From Haemonchus contortus (lineage: Eukaryota; Nematoda; Chromadorea; Rhabditida; Trichostrongylidae): a stretch of DNA of 64,000 nt. The stretch is taken from positions 47,110,810 to 47,174,809 of the forward strand of contig LS997565.1 in the NCBI GenBank assembly GCA_000469685.2, written 5' to 3'. The notes beneath the pieces were generated by a model. It saw nothing but the letters and a program-made list of their open reading frames with translations, ran no database searches and was not told where the DNA came from. Below, in pieces: positions 47,301-60,365 of the stretch (its first letter is position 1; the number at the start of each line of letters is the position of its first letter). Both the position numbers and the translations under genes were made by a program.

Positions 47301-49788
47301 TCTGCCGCCCTCCTCCCCCCTAGCACTGCCTCGTGGCACTCCGGCAGGGTGGCGGACTATGAAAGCAGCCTTTTGAGAACTTCCCAAAAAAATTTTTCCG
47401 TATGCCAAAAAACTAACAAACAGGATGATCAAACGTTCTTCGAGCTGAAATCAAATTTTGCTGAGTTCAGGAACTGGCAATGTACTGATAGCGACTATGT
47501 ACCTTCAGAGTCAGCAGTCTCTATTGTGTACGTTGAATATGTTGTAGCACAGCTCAGAGATGGTGTAAGCTAAGTGGTGCATTGGGACAACTAGAGGAAA
47601 AATTCCTGGCTCGGCTTATGTGCACAGGCCAAAGAAGCCTTTCCAGACTCGTTTGTATGTAAAAAAGCCCCGAGTGGAACATTAGCCGTATACAGCAACC
47701 AATATTTTGATCCACACATCACATTCCCATACTAACTCTACTGCTATTCTCAGTTTTTTTTTCGCTGAGTATGGGTATCTCAAAATAAGGCTAATCTGTT
47801 CCAGAAACGTCAATTCTCCATCTCCTTGTTCTACTGAAGATATACCACATTGTTGCCACGAGGTGCAGTTTCAGTGGTTTCGAACCCGACCAAACAAAAA
47901 GAAGATGCAAGCATCCCGTGGAATCCATTCAACATTTACGATACACACGCCATTTCTATTCCTGACAGTGATTCAACGCCCACTAGACCCAAGGAGAATA
48001 GCCAACCACCTTTAGTTTATTCCCAATTGACGTTACTCTCTGATACTTAAATTCGTTAGTTTGATTTGACTTTGACTTAATCTTCAACAAAAAAGTTGCT
48101 AGTACCTTCTAGGTCCTAAACTGTATCCCTGATCTCTGAGCCAAGGTTCCCTTATAGAACGAGTTTTACCTCTGGGCTAGGATTAACTTCTAGGTTGAGT
48201 TTTCGGTACCAAGGACGAAAGACTAGGTTCTGAGCGTGGTAATTGCTTCCAACATTCAATTTGCGTCTGATATTGACCAATTCTTCTTTGGAAAACAAAA
48301 CTAAAACTCACATTTTATTGGATCTTTCAACAAAAATCCAACCCAGAATAGGTAGGGTGAATGTGAGTGCCACTCCGACCTGCACCTGCAGAACTATGTA
48401 AGCCTTCTCGTGATCTCTTGTGATAAGCGCACTGAAATTCAAGGAATAATGTTTTATGATTATTTATCACTGAATTCACCCTCTGAGTAGGAGTTTCAGA
48501 ACAAGTTGGTTAAACTTTGTAATTTTGTAGTCCCATTTGTCATCGGATTGAGGGCTGTGGTGCTCCCCCTGATTATTCGAAAAGGTTCAAAAGTTCAAGG
48601 ACTCTGTATCCCCAATCGGCAGTGATTAGCAGAACAGTGAGTAGGGGACTAATAGTAGGGGACTACAACAGTGAGTCATAACCCCATCCCCACAACAAAG
48701 CAGTGGAAGATAAGGAATCGCATCTACAAGTATGCCAGAGTGAGTGGAACATTGGTGTCTCTTTCGACATTCGCACAAGCAAGGCCCTTACACAGCTGGA
48801 CCACCGTCCTCATTGAGGACGTCATCCCTTGGGGTTATCTAACCAAAATTCATTGCTATGGGAGACTTCCGTTATTTTTTTCTCGGAGAAATCGCTAACG
48901 GAAAAATTCTCGCGTGTTGTGATGGATGCATCCAGTGAACGAACCAAAAATCTGTCGGAACGTTTTAGTCGGAATGGCCTCCACGGCCTTCGCTTCCTTG
49001 TTCTTGCTGAAACAAGTTGCTAAAAATCACTCACTAAAATCTTTGGACGGACATCAGCCTGTCAATCGCTATACAGAGTAGCAAAACAGAAGAGAACAAT
49101 GTACCGAAAACTGGCAGGAACTGCCAATAAACGCAGATGTCTTCTCTCATCATGTGGCCAGGAATCCTGAACAGTAACTGTTCACAACATGAATCGACTC
49201 TTCTTTTTCTTCGCTACTGCTTTTTAGGAGCAATTTGAAGAATGTTAAATGCAGTCCAGACATTAGTTTTGTTAGCTCTATGTCATTGGCATGCCAATGT
49301 CCAACTTCAAACTCGTGTTTGCTTTTTGATAATATAGTTATTGAGGTTATTTGAAGCTAGAATGTCCAGTTGAGGAATAAAAATGCAAGAAAGAGATATA
49401 CGGAATGTTCCCTTTCTCTGTGGTACTGTAATACTTGTAGTACTGTACTGTACTGTAGCTGTAGTACTTACACATTATACGATACGATCATCACATACTG
49501 TCCTAACAGTTGCAAGATATCACCAAAAGTAATTAACCCAATGATTATGTTGCAGCTGCTACGAAGGCTCCTGAAAACGAAAATATTTGAAAAAAGTAAT
49601 TCTCCTCGAAAGTTGTGGAATGACAACTGCTTCAATGAGCAGCTGCATACAGTAGTCGTACTATTCCTCTGGTGAACTTACTTCGATATTATCGTAACGT
49701 ATATTATGAGTGAGTTCCCAATAATGCCAATAGTTGGAATAACTATATAGAAAATTTGAAATGCAGGCGATATGTAAGGAGTTGACAT
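44366..49788 (-). CDS. Gene E: srsx-family chemoreceptor GPCR, 7 exons
   Basis: Predicted seven-transmembrane receptor of 315 aa. Exons in transcript order: 49682-49788, 49472-49570, 49035-49166, 48312-48431, 46869-47005, 46173-46374, 44366-44516; all GT-AG. It starts MSTPYISPAFQIFYIVIPTI, with TM1 at about residues 8-30 ([14 protein letters not shown]), exon 2 SLRSSCNIIIGLITFGD, a conserved cysteine before TM3 (EDICVYWQFLP), and TM3 ending AIDRLMSV instead of the usual LLSL. TM5 (VLIIACYVLFFCFIRR), TM6 (FGWFSTTIIGTVV), TM7 (INFFVYYGVR) and the tail HEYRQVFHEHLFC follow. Exon 4 is two codons longer than in the paralogs. The ATG lies 6 nt below a CTACTTCAG acceptor. Intron 4 holds the palindromic MITE and intron 6 holds MITE T3. 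All exons are open, so it is probably functional. Confidence 0.9.
45174..45674. mobile_element. Tc1-like MITE T3
   Basis: TA-flanked ends CAGTAGCGCTC and GAGCGCTACTG; 501 bp. It shares its whole interior with T2. It lies in intron 6 of gene E. Confidence 0.9.
45690..45885 (+). repeat. Highly diverged SINE copy
   Basis: TAGTCCTGGATCAGAACC is a possible decayed B box. ACTGACGTGTACATCAGCTGG matches the conserved CACTGACTTGTACATTAGCTGG of the family. Confidence 0.4.
46030..46110. repeat. Fragment of the AACGTTTCGAC repeat family
   Basis: AACGGCCTAACGTTTCGAC, a GTCG-rich stretch, TTTTCAGAG and AAAGCGGATGTAA recur in the same order as in the fold-back repeat at 40607-41092. It lies directly downstream of exon 6 of gene E. 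Confidence 0.65.
47097..47370. mobile_element. GC-rich palindromic MITE, copy 2
   Basis: Same 20-bp ends and same internal order as copy 1 (9641-9911); 274 bp. It lies in intron 4 of gene E, 91 bp upstream of exon 5. Confidence 0.85.
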
Positions 49789-49795
49789 AGTGGAT

Positions 49796-51646
49796 CTGAA
49801 GTAGAGAATGAATAGTGTGGACAAAGCTTATGTACGAAAGTGAAGTAGACGCAACATACAACGGTGCGGTTCGTAAGAGAGAAACCTGGGTAGGTACGAA
49901 CTTTGAATCCAACCGTTTTTCGTCACGAGTTCAGTCTTAAACCTTTATAATCGCGCTTTGATGAGCTCAACAGATTACCAAAGCGCCATCTCCATAATTT
50001 CACCTTGCAGGTTTCAATTAGGGCTCACAAGGTATTTATTAATTCTTGACCTTATGGAAATAATAAATAGGGTAACATCTGTGAAGTCGATCGTTAGAGT
50101 TCTCAGTTGAGTGGGCGAACTTGATTTCTTAGTTTCTTCATTAGAGCCCCTGAATGGTGCCCAAGCTGTGAGGCCAATAGGTCGATGGGCAACAATATAA
50201 TGGCATCAAAACATCAGGGTATCAGCTTTATTTATTTATTCCATCACTATTTGTCGATACATATTGGTTGGTTCTCGCTGCCGGACGCATTTGTGGTAAA
50301 TAAAAGTCGTCTACACCAGTACATTGAACAAAATAATGCCGCCCAAATAGGCTCGCAGTCCAAGTCATACGGTAAAAGTTTGACATTGGTGTGACATTTT
50401 ACTGTATTTTCAATAATCTTACAATCTATCAAAGATATTGATCAAAAAGCTCAAAAAAATTTGCATCCGATACAGTAAGCCCGTAGGCAGAACAACGCAG
50501 CATTACACCGGAACAAAATCGAAAATGAGATCAAGAAAGCAATTAGAATAGGCAATTACTCAATACATTTTTTACATCGATAAAATTTAATTTAACGCCA
50601 CCAATACACCTGGACATAGCATAGTGCGTGCTGAAAGACTGTGGTTATGGTAATGAGATTGCTTTATGATCACAAGTACACCGGCAATTGGTGGTAGAAG
50701 GTGTGCCTTTTCAACACTATTGCTGTAATGAAATTTTCGCCTTTTATCGAACAAGCTTCGTGCTAAAATCGAATAAGTTAGATCTGGAATGTTAGGAATC
50801 AGAAGTAGAACTCATGTAAAAAGTAGTAATACAGGGCTATATTCCTCCGAATTGGCGAGTTACGGGCAGTACTTCGGTTTCGACAAGATTCGAACCAATA
50901 CTTATGCCTTCCAAGCACCGTACACTTTGCCATTTACTCTACCGACTCCCAGCATTACGATCCTATCTATTCAGTAAACATAATATGACATTATTCTAGT
51001 TTGGATAGGGTCCCCTCAGAACATTATCATCTATAAAGTAGACTTTATACTGGTTCTTCTTATATTACCTAACTTTTATAATTGTTCCATCCCTTTATGC
51101 GAAAAATAGATCTTTCGTGAACCTTCGAGCTGTGTGTCGACTATACATCAAGCCGGATAACTTCGCAAACTCGGAATCCCTAGTACTTGACAAAAGTCCA
51201 TTTCAACCGAACATAGTTATATTATCAGTTGCTGGTCGAGCGCTTTTCGTTTTTGCTGGCTGACATCTGCATCATAGGCTATGCAACAACTAACTCTATT
51301 CGTTGACAATGTGAGGGCACTGATTAGCATCAAAATAGCTTTAGAAGCAATTTGACAAAAAAGAGACAACAAAAAATTAATTAATTTAATTTATATATTT
51401 TGATAATTTGAGCGGTAATTTTGAGCCCAGGGGTGAGCGAGGCATGACTAAGAGCTAAACAATACGGTGGTGCTCCTATTCTCCTCTTTATAAACTTTAA
51501 GTAGCTTAACTAATGCGACTTTTTGGCATTTGAGAATCGCTTTATCTTTCCAAAGAGCGAAATGTTGGAATGCACTTTTTAAATGTGAGAAATCTTTAAC
51601 CCTTTATCAGAAACTGGAATGTCTATGCTAGCCAGGATTATACATA
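49796..51646. other. Intergenic between genes E and F, 5' side of gene E
   Basis: No gene recognised. It includes a TTTA run at 50226-50240 and the tRNA-like relic at 50865-50962. Confidence 0.4.
50865..50962 (-). repeat. tRNA-like relic
   Basis: On the minus strand GGGAGTCGGTAGAGTAAATGG and, ~50 nt later, TTGGTTCGAATCTTGTCG correspond to A and B boxes in the same arrangement as the 34170-34591 pair. The T-arm complementarity is imperfect. Confidence 0.5.
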
Positions 51647-52156
51647 CCGTAGCGCTCGAAAGTATTTGGCTAAATGCTTTTTCAGTCGCTCTTTTCGGTC
51701 GTAACTTCTTTCCTACTGGATCTAATCATGTGAAATTTCAATGTGTGTAGCATGGGTGTAGTGTGAATATTTACCCCTGGCAACCCTCAATCTGATCATG
51801 TTCCAGATATCCCAAAAAGCTTGAAATTAAAACCAACTGAAAATACAGACACTGGTGCTTCTGAAATTTCTTCCCTCTTTGCCATGTCCGAAATGTACGA
51901 GCACTAATGCCGAACACAGTAGAGGAGAAAAACGCAAATAATGTGCGAATAACTTCAGAAGTCACATCCTTGCTTCCGGCTTAATCTACAAACGCCTTCC
52001 CCTTAGTTATGTCGGCATTGCTGCTCTGCGGTCTAATAGTGCTGGATAGTGCGAAATATGCTTCAGCTGAACATATTAAAATTTCGTGCTATTTCCTCCA
52101 CTTAAAAAAAAGTTTCAGCCAAAAAATGCTTGGCCGAATACTTTTAAGCGCTACTA
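51647..52156. mobile_element. Tc1-like MITE T4
   Basis: Slightly decayed TA-flanked ends (CCGTAGCGCTC and AAGCGCTACTA), 510 bp. It carries the same minus-strand frame as T1 (51771-51965, start MTSEVIRTLFAFFSSTVFG). It lies between gene F and gene E. Confidence 0.85.
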
Positions 52157-52895
52157 TAGCTGCCTTTTCGCCTGTAAGGGAGCTCCTTTAGCTCCACATC
52201 GCTTAATATTTTCAGGATATTGTTTATGTACTGTACCCCTTTGGGATTTGATCCATCACCCTGTTGATAAAACGTTGACTATTTCTCCAAGAGTCTTTAG
52301 TCCCTAGTTAGATCATTAGAACAACGAGTAACAACTGACCTTTCCCCCTACTTTGCTCTCTTCCACTAAATATTGAGTAATAATAATGGTTATCAGGAAG
52401 AAACTTCTAAAAACAAGTTCTCCGTATAAGGAGTTTTTTCATCGGTTCCGGAGCAAGAAATCGGCATCTATCAGAAAACTTTACCAACGTCTTTTCCGGA
52501 TTTCCGAATGAAGCTGTAATGTACGATCATGGTTTTCGTTTACGAACTGTTCATTTCAAAACGCTTATAGAAGATCGCCAGTGACGTTCTGGGCAAGCAA
52601 GGTTTGGTTGCAAGTGTAGAAAGGATTTATAAGATTTCAAAGTGTATATGCCACTCTTACACAAACAACATCTACAGCAAATAAGACATCTACATTACAC
52701 TGCATCTAATTGTAAACGAATACTGTTCCTCATGATTGATAATGAAAAATCACGTGTTTGGAAATTAGCATCCAATGAAATACACAACACCTCACTACTG
52801 CAAAGCAAATCAACATTAACAGGGTATTCGACACTCGAATACATCAGAATACTCTGCTGTTGGCATCCATTCACATTAATGAACAACCAAAATGA

Positions 52896-55800
52896 CTAAG
52901 CAATCGTAAGACGCTTTTTCATAAGAGTGGATCGTGTGGCGCTTTTCTGCACCAGTTTAGTACACGGTCTCACCGGAGTGACGCCATCCTTCCTCAATTT
53001 GCCACAAAAAAGGTATTTTTGTAGGGCAGTGCGATAATCTCTGCTGAAATGTGACAGAACTTTGACAGAATCAAAATTCCTTTTATGTACAACAATGACT
53101 GAATCCCTCGGGACGTCAAGCGAACACCAGGATGGCTGCCAACGAGATGGTCAGACTTCTTTACGAAAGCTCTGAACGAGAGGAACGTTTCGCCCCGTGC
53201 CCCTCGAGCGAGAACGATTCACTGGACAACTTTGGCTCCAACAGGGACGACTGGAGACGTTACTGGTGCTCACTCGAGGCAATCGACGATCAACGTTAGT
53301 ACAGGTGGTACAGGTGATGTACTACAATCAGAATGCCTATGAGAAAAAAATTATGCACAAAGATCCGAACGATGCGTTGGTGTATAATTACTACAACCAT
53401 TGTTACAAATATTTCTCTGATAATAGCAATGACGCTTCTGAAACCCCCTCCCCCCACTCAAGTAGCCCATATAAGGTACCTTGTGGCGTAGTAGACAAAA
53501 ATGTTGATGGCACAGGCTGTGTTCAGGAAAATGCCGCCGAACAAATTTACTTCGTCTCTAGGAACATTGACATGAAGAGCTGGAGCTAGAGATCCAATGA
53601 CTGTTGCAGTGAACCATCCAAGAACTACAGAAAGACTGCTCACGATCAGTGATCTGTATATATTCTTCATTTTATCTGTACCTATAATACGTATAATAAG
53701 GCTCGCTAATTCACAATCAAGTATGTCTCTATGAAAGCCATAGCTGGCTGAGATCGAACTTCATCAAAATCCCTTCTGTCTTCTGTCATATGTTTGCGGT
53801 CTGTCCTTCCAAAAGCGATCACCTCCGACGGCATTCAGATTATCCCAATCAACTTGCCTACGACTCGCCACTGTTTCGGAAGTCCGGGCTGAAGAAGGAA
53901 GGGGTACAAAAATGTCAAGACGAGCTCAAGAAAAAGTTCTCCCTTAATACTCAGGCCTCTTTGAGCGTTGCTATAGAAACTGTTTTTTTATGTTCTCAAG
54001 GCAGGTCTACCGTTGTCCTTATTCTTTGAGCAACAACGAAGATTAAAGGCTAATTTCGCTGGCTCTAAGTGAACAAACTCGCCTTTAATCAATTCCTAGA
54101 TGAAGGCAAATCCTTACATGTGCATCTTCAAGTCGGATATACTGCCAAGCAGGTCGTATAGCAAGTCGTAGTCGTCGTTTTCGGAAGTAGTACTACCTTT
54201 GGTTTCACAATGAACTTTACGAGAAATAACATTTGTGAAGCATTCATAGTAACTCCATCAGAAGCACAGAGAAGAGAGCAGAGATCCATATATTCCCAGT
54301 CAGTATCAGTTTACCCCAGATAAAAATTGACGATGGAGCTCAGTATCCTCGCGAATTTGGCTTAGAAGTTCAATGGAACGGAGAATTGTCGTATTGCTGT
54401 TGTTCAGCTGCATCCAAACTTATGTTGAGTAATTTTCCTCCCCTGTACAGAGGTCCTTCTTCCTCTCAAAATGTCTATTCAGTATGTTCCATACTGCTCT
54501 GCCGTATTAAACACGCTAATAATATGGGGGATCAACCATAACGAACGTGTAAACGTGGAGTTGGACGCAGGACTGGTGGAACCGCAGAAGGTTGGCTACT
54601 CTGCTTGGAATTTTCCCAAGTTTTAGTTTCCGGAAGTTGTTGCAACTAATGTAGCGCGTTTGGGCGTTTGGTCGGGTATGTCACAGAAGGTACGAACTAT
54701 TTTCAGGTCCTGAAGGCGACGATTCAGTCGAAACATTGACCAATAAAGCAATTCAGCCATAACAAACCTGTACGGTAGAGCAGTATTAAACAAAATGCCT
54801 AGGTGTCAAGAAGATCGAACGTGGAAGTTGTCTAGTCAGTGTCCTGCAGAATCGCAACAAAGCGGGGGCGACCATTGATACAGGGCGAAATTGTTCTATT
54901 GACTTGAAGATTCATTCTGGCATTAAACCACAGCTCAAGGATGAGGGACAGAACCTTCACCCAGAACTGGATGGACGCGGCAAACCGCGCGGCGAAGTTC
55001 GTGGTGATTAAAACGACTCTGGCGCCTATCATTGGGGCACAAATTTGGAGAGGGTTAGACAATTAGCATTAGCCGACCCTACATATCCAATCTACTTGTA
55101 ACCCGTGCCCCAATGATCGGCGCCAGAGTCATTATAATCACCACGAATTTCGCCGCGTGGTTCGCCGCGCCCTTCCAGTTCTGGGTGAATGTAGCCACCC
55201 CTCAAAGATGCAACTACTTGAATGTTGGCCGCATACTGCCCTTTTTCTTTCGGCCAACCGAATGCTCAAAAGATCCATTGTAAGTTGTAGTACTCACTTA
55301 CCGATAATTACTACTATTAATACTTTTATTAGTCTACCTGTCCACTAGTGCCTCACTTGTAATAAATGAAAAATTAAAGTTCAGCCGCCTCTCTTCCCTT
55401 TCTTCCTTTACTAATGTTTACTAGTAGCGTCGAAATTGAAGAACACTTACTAATTGCGGCTTTCCGTATGAAATACAAGAATAGAGCGTAGCAAACAATA
55501 ATCAGTATATTCATTATCATTATATATTTTGTCACAACTTCATATATCTCTTCAACCATAGTGGCAGTAACGATACAGAGCACATTCCTCAAATGTTATA
55601 GTTAGTCTAGTATAGTCATATTTAACAAATGAAAAATGTACACACACAGACTTTTATTTCGATAAGATTCATTCAATTTTCATTTACTAATTAGGTAAGA
55701 GCCCATAGTCAGGTATTTTCCATAGAATCACACCCTGCAGATAGTGTCCGAGGAGGAAAAATATTGAGAATGTGGTGTCGCTACTTGCCGCTCGAACTCC

Positions 55801-58720
55801 TGTATTTCGGGGCTCCCACAAGAAAATGTGATTTCAGTAGACAGTCAACCCTACTTTTTTCTTGCCTCACCAATATGTCGAAGAATCACATACTCTTCTA
55901 GAATTCATCAGAAATCATAGTTAAGGATACAACGTAGAAGAGAAGATGAAAATGAGAAATACAGGAATTTGCGGCTAATCCTCAGTAAAAATGGTTCTCC
56001 CTCCCTTCTTCGTAGCTTTTTTTCATTTTGAAAATGAATATTGCACGTAACCAATTGACTTGATCATACCAAGGTAAATTTTTCGTTTAGCTAGATGGGT
56101 AACTCAATGGCCGATTCCAAGTGTGATGGATAATTAAGTTACTCAACCCTGTTGGAATCTTTTTCTAGACCTTTGCTTTTTCGAACTGGCCAGCATCTCT
56201 GCAGTAAAGATGAATTACGACCGAAAAATGAAACGTCGAAACTCTGTTCATATCAACTCACTCTTTTTCAGTACGTTCGATAAATATCCATATACTAAAA
56301 CAAAGGGAAATTGCGAGAGCTGGAGCTATATGCATAGAGATGTAGGTCTTCTGGTAGTGCTGTGTGAGAAATGTACTGAAACAACGGATTATATACGGTT
56401 TATGGGTGAACCACATCTATATCAGCTCCAAAAATTGGAATTGTTGAGAAGCAGCTTAAGCGATATTGTGGTTGTCCATAAAGATCGAAGTAGAAATTGA
56501 AAACGAAATCTACTCAGGCCCTTCGTAGAAGCTCCTAGACTTTCCTCTGAGGAAGCGGGGAACATAAACCATGCATAGAGTAGTAATCACTTACTAAAAT
56601 CTTTGAAGAGACAGCAACCTGTCAATCGCTACTCCGAGTAGAAATGTAGTAGTCAAGAACATGCCGCAAGCTGGAATAATCTGCCAGTAGACGCAAATGG
56701 CCTGGGGCATAAGATGATTGGGAATGCTGAATGAATAAAATTAGAAAGAAGTAAGGCTAGAAGTTGAGTTGAAGTTGAATCTCTGTCACTTCTAGGAGCA
56801 TATAACAAGGTTATAGGAAAGAGGACTTTTGCCCAACCTATCCAGGTCAGTCTTGTCCAGGCCTTTCAGAAGCTTTGGGTTATCTACGAGATAGTACTAT
56901 ACCGAGTGTGAATAATAGCATTAAGTTCTTTATGAATCTACACCAAGTAAAAGAAGGTCACCCTTCCCCTCCAGCTTGATTATATTGATGAAATCCTTGT
57001 ACACGACTGTATCAGTAAGTAGACGGCCATTTTAGTGTTAGCGAACTTTCTAATCGGTTCTCGTTCTTCTTCTAATTCTAATAGGTTCTCAAGAAAGAAC
57101 GCGTTCATGGGCACATACATTCCATGTCTATGAAATCGCAATCCAACTTCGTTCCCGTAAACTCGTTGGACCTCAACCGAGATTCTTGGGAGACGGGCAG
57201 TAGGAACGGTTTTGTATAATCGATTCGCCACACCAGCTGTCGCGAACTTCGGTTTGCCGTTATCACGGATCTAGCATTCTTCATACAGCTCAATCGCCAT
57301 ACGATTATTACTTTTGACATGATTCTACCATGAGTTCTTTTGTTCCTGTACTTCTTACTTGCTGCTGCACTCTGCTACATTTCTTCGCGCGCGGCGTCTC
57401 TCTTGCCGCGACGCGACGATTTCGTTCCTACTGCACCACACCCGAGATTTTCTTATGACAGTACGTATAAAGACGAAACCAATAAGCTTTCAATCAATTT
57501 CTTTTTTGATGGTCCATCGTATTATACATACACCACAAAGTTTCGCGATTTCTTATAGAAGTTTTTCTAGTAAATTATGAAAAGTGCATTGTGCGTCACC
57601 TTTTGTCCACAAAAGATTGCACTCACGCTCACTTCAAGTAGTAATATTTTCTTAGTGGAGATTTGGCTCGTTGTATTTGAAAACTTCTTAGGATCTTTTA
57701 AAACTTACACATGGTAGGAGATCACCATTATGTACAGACCAGACAGCTGCAGGATGTCGCCGAGGCAAATCAAGGCAATGATTATGTTGCATGTGCTTCG
57801 AAGACTTCTGAACATCAGATATTTCAAGGATAACATTGCAGTTATTGGTAAAAGAAACACTATCACAAGCCTAAGAAGAGAATAACTTGATCTTTCATAA
57901 CATTACGGTCATATTGTCGTCTACGCCGACGTTCCCCACAACTATCTCGTCCTGTTACCGTCTGAGACGATTTCCTAGCTAGACCCACGCCTCTAAATGA
58001 TTCCGGGTCAAGCGGGACCACAAAAAGCGTGAGCCCCAATTCTAGCTCTAACAACGTCAAGGACGGGACGTAGGTTCTGTAGTTTGATAAAGGATTATTC
58101 ATTTTTATTCTGTGTATCACTAGCGGTAATATCCGCGCTCATTGTTTACTTGTTTCATTTTACTCCGTAGTAACCGGAGTCTATAAAAACAACTGAACCC
58201 CCAGCACATGCCATGGGCATTGCTCAAAAGTATTTGAACTACTCTTGGCAGTCCAGGTAGCTTCTAGACATAGAAGAGCTTTTTCTCTCCAATAAGTGTA
58301 GGCAGGCAAAATACTGACGATGACTTTTTGGCGATCAATCTGCTTCTAAATGCCTCTCACAGAGGCCTTCTCCATGCCACCGCAACAGCAGAAGTCTCTT
58401 CGGCTGAAAATTGCCGCACAATTCGTGAAATCTGCGCAACCGGGATGATGAAATCGGGTAAGGGTAGTGATGTAAATGACTGCATTGCCCCCTGGTCAAA
58501 ACAATGCCGCTTTTGTGCCCTTACAATGCACGCCGTCCCTCTTGATGTACACGCAATTTTGGACGATTTGACCATTGCATATCAATAAAAAAGATGATTT
58601 GTAGATGAGAAAATTCAAAACTCACTTCGACCGTATGGTAACATATATTATAAGGGAGTTTCCAATGACACCTATAGTTGAAATGAGCATGTAGAACACT
58701 TGATAAGCAGGTGCTAGCAT
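52896..58720 (-). CDS. Gene F: srsx-family chemoreceptor GPCR, 7 exons
   Basis: Predicted seven-transmembrane receptor of 308 aa. Exons in transcript order: 58626-58720, 57709-57807, 56595-56726, 56262-56375, 55451-55587, 53480-53681, 52896-53043; all GT-AG. TM1 has [14 protein letters not shown], exon 2 [19 protein letters not shown]3 a preceding cysteine ([13 protein letters not shown]) and [13 protein letters not shown]4 is [20 protein letters not shown]5 [17 protein letters not shown]7 [10 protein letters not shown], and the tail begins [13 protein letters not shown]. An in-frame ATG 45 nt further up (58763-58765) would add 15 residues. A TAATTTCAG acceptor lies between the two ATGs (exon starting 58740), so I prefer the inner start, which also aligns better with D and E. 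The intron 6 donor GTACCT is weak. Intron 6 holds a LINE fragment and intron 5 a hairpin repeat. Confidence 0.88.
53113..53299 (+). mobile_element. LINE ORF C-terminal fragment (RTE-like)
   Basis: The plus frame reads [20 protein letters not shown], typical of the C-terminal region of RTE-type LINE proteins. After one frameshift it continues [19 protein letters not shown] and a stop. It lies antisense in intron 6 of gene F, 70 bp above the last exon. A shorter relative is at 61078-61143. Confidence 0.7.
54950..55190. repeat. GC-rich hairpin repeat
   Basis: Two ~95-bp arms in inverted orientation share CTGGCGCC(T/G)ATCATTGGGGCAC, TTCGTGGTGATTA and CCAGAACTGG-type blocks around a ~60-bp spacer. 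It lies in intron 5 of gene F. The ends are not sharply defined and no target duplication was seen. Confidence 0.75.
56980..57231 (-). other. Unidentified ORF in intron 2 of gene F
   Basis: An 83-codon frame rich in charged residues ([20 protein letters not shown], then [16 protein letters not shown]), more protein-like than other intronic frames. It is on the same strand as gene F but not in phase with its exons. It may be an eroded mobile-element frame; no family recognised. Confidence 0.2.
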
Positions 58721-58740
58721 TTTGTCTTTTGAGATAACTC

Positions 58741-60365
58741 CTGAAATTATGCTGAGCTCATTCATGCTGTACAAAATCATGCTGTACGAGGAAACTCGGA
58801 GAGGAGAAGAGTTCTGACGCGAATGTCACACAGTAAAATTAGCAACATCTCTCAACATCGCGCATAGAGCTCGAAGCAATTTCTATATATACGAGGGAGA
58901 CGAGAAGAGTACTGTCGCCTCTTGAACCGTTTCGCATGATACATATAACGGTCATAAGGAGCTGCTCTACAAAACTAATCCTAACAGCAGGTGAGATTTT
59001 ATCGCATGAGCTTCTTGTTAGTGGCACGCACTTCTGGTTTAACAGTAGGTACTATTGTATTCAAGTAGGGGATTCAAGTATACAATAAGGGTAATTATTC
59101 AACACTTTGGGTGCTAAACATGTACATCAATGAAAAATGCAAAACCAAGGCTAGTATGAGACGAGATAGTCCATAGCGCTTTCAAATCATAGACGAAAAA
59201 TAGAAGTTCCTGCATATAGATATGTTCTGACATTAAACCAACAGAATGACAATTACTGAGTTCTACAACAGAACTGTAAGGTGACAATTCAATTATTCCG
59301 CAGAATACTTTATCAGTCATAATCACTGGGTAACACAAGTTCTGGGTGGGAAATTCAGTGTACGTGCTGGCAACAAAAAGAGTTGAATGATAAATTAAAC
59401 ACAATGAAATGTGCTCGTAAGAGAGACACAACGGAAAGTCAGGTAGCCTTTGCAAACTCTCAGGGAAAATTCTGTCACCGTGATGGGAAGGGAACCGTAC
59501 ATTTCAGATTTCTCAAGTTTTCCTCATTAACGGAAAGCAGGTGCTAAAGGTTTGAAAAAACCAACAAAGTGGAATCATTTTTAAACTGTCCATTTTCACA
59601 GTGAATATTTCGGTTTTTCCCGAATGGTATTCATAGAATTGAGATTGTCATTGCAGTCGAAAATGTAGCAATTTCAATTTGAACCGAGCGTATATGACTG
59701 ACCCGTGCCCGTTAAGGATGAAACATGTACATCCACCACTAGATAAACCGGCAGCACTCGCTGTGCAGTAATGATAAGTACTGTGTTATCTCCTTGAGGT
59801 TGCAAAAATCAAAATGACGAAATACGTTTTGAGTTTCCCAAGCAAGGGAAATACAGGGCTTTTAATTTACATTTTTACCCAAATTTCTTAGAGGTTAGGT
59901 TCGTCGGGGAATCAAAATATTTAGGTTTTTTAGATCGAAAGTGAAGCGTTTTTAAAGTTTGCTCGAGACGGACAGCTCCCAATGAAGTGAGCAACACTGC
60001 GATTATACGGTGTATCATGGCAACAAGCTGATTTCCCTGTTCCCAGGGTAAGGTGAACTAGTAGTGAGATAGTATGAAATTGAAGACACTGATAGCCTTG
60101 AAAGACTTGGTTCCTTCTACAAGTTAGTTACAGTTCAAGCTAGTTAAGCTTCCTCATATTTAGGCGAAATACATTAAAGAACAAAGCAAATCAAGACGTA
60201 AGAAATGGATAAAAAATGTTTCAAAAAGCCACCCAAACTTTGATAACAATCTCTCTTCCGTCACACTCCATATACGAAATTCTCTACAGTCAGCCCTTGA
60301 ATCTAAACTACATCCATTCTACTACGACAGCGTTCTCACTTTAACTTCTGTAAAGTTTTGTGAAG
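58741..60365. other. 5' side of gene F, no gene recognised
   Basis: A minus-strand frame at 59114-59455 (113 codons) has hydrophobic patches but none of the srsx motifs. Nothing else is supported. Confidence 0.4.

Noticed and set aside
47085..47573. 162-codon plus-strand ORF
   Set aside because: It is the open frame through the palindromic MITE; the other copy at 9641 gives a similar non-protein frame.
53197..53589. 130-codon plus-strand ORF
   Set aside because: Composed of a LINE remnant and the antisense of exon 6 of gene F.
58721..58765. Upstream in-frame ATG for gene F
   Set aside because: A TTTCAG acceptor lies between it and the inner ATG, and the inner start aligns better with genes D and E.
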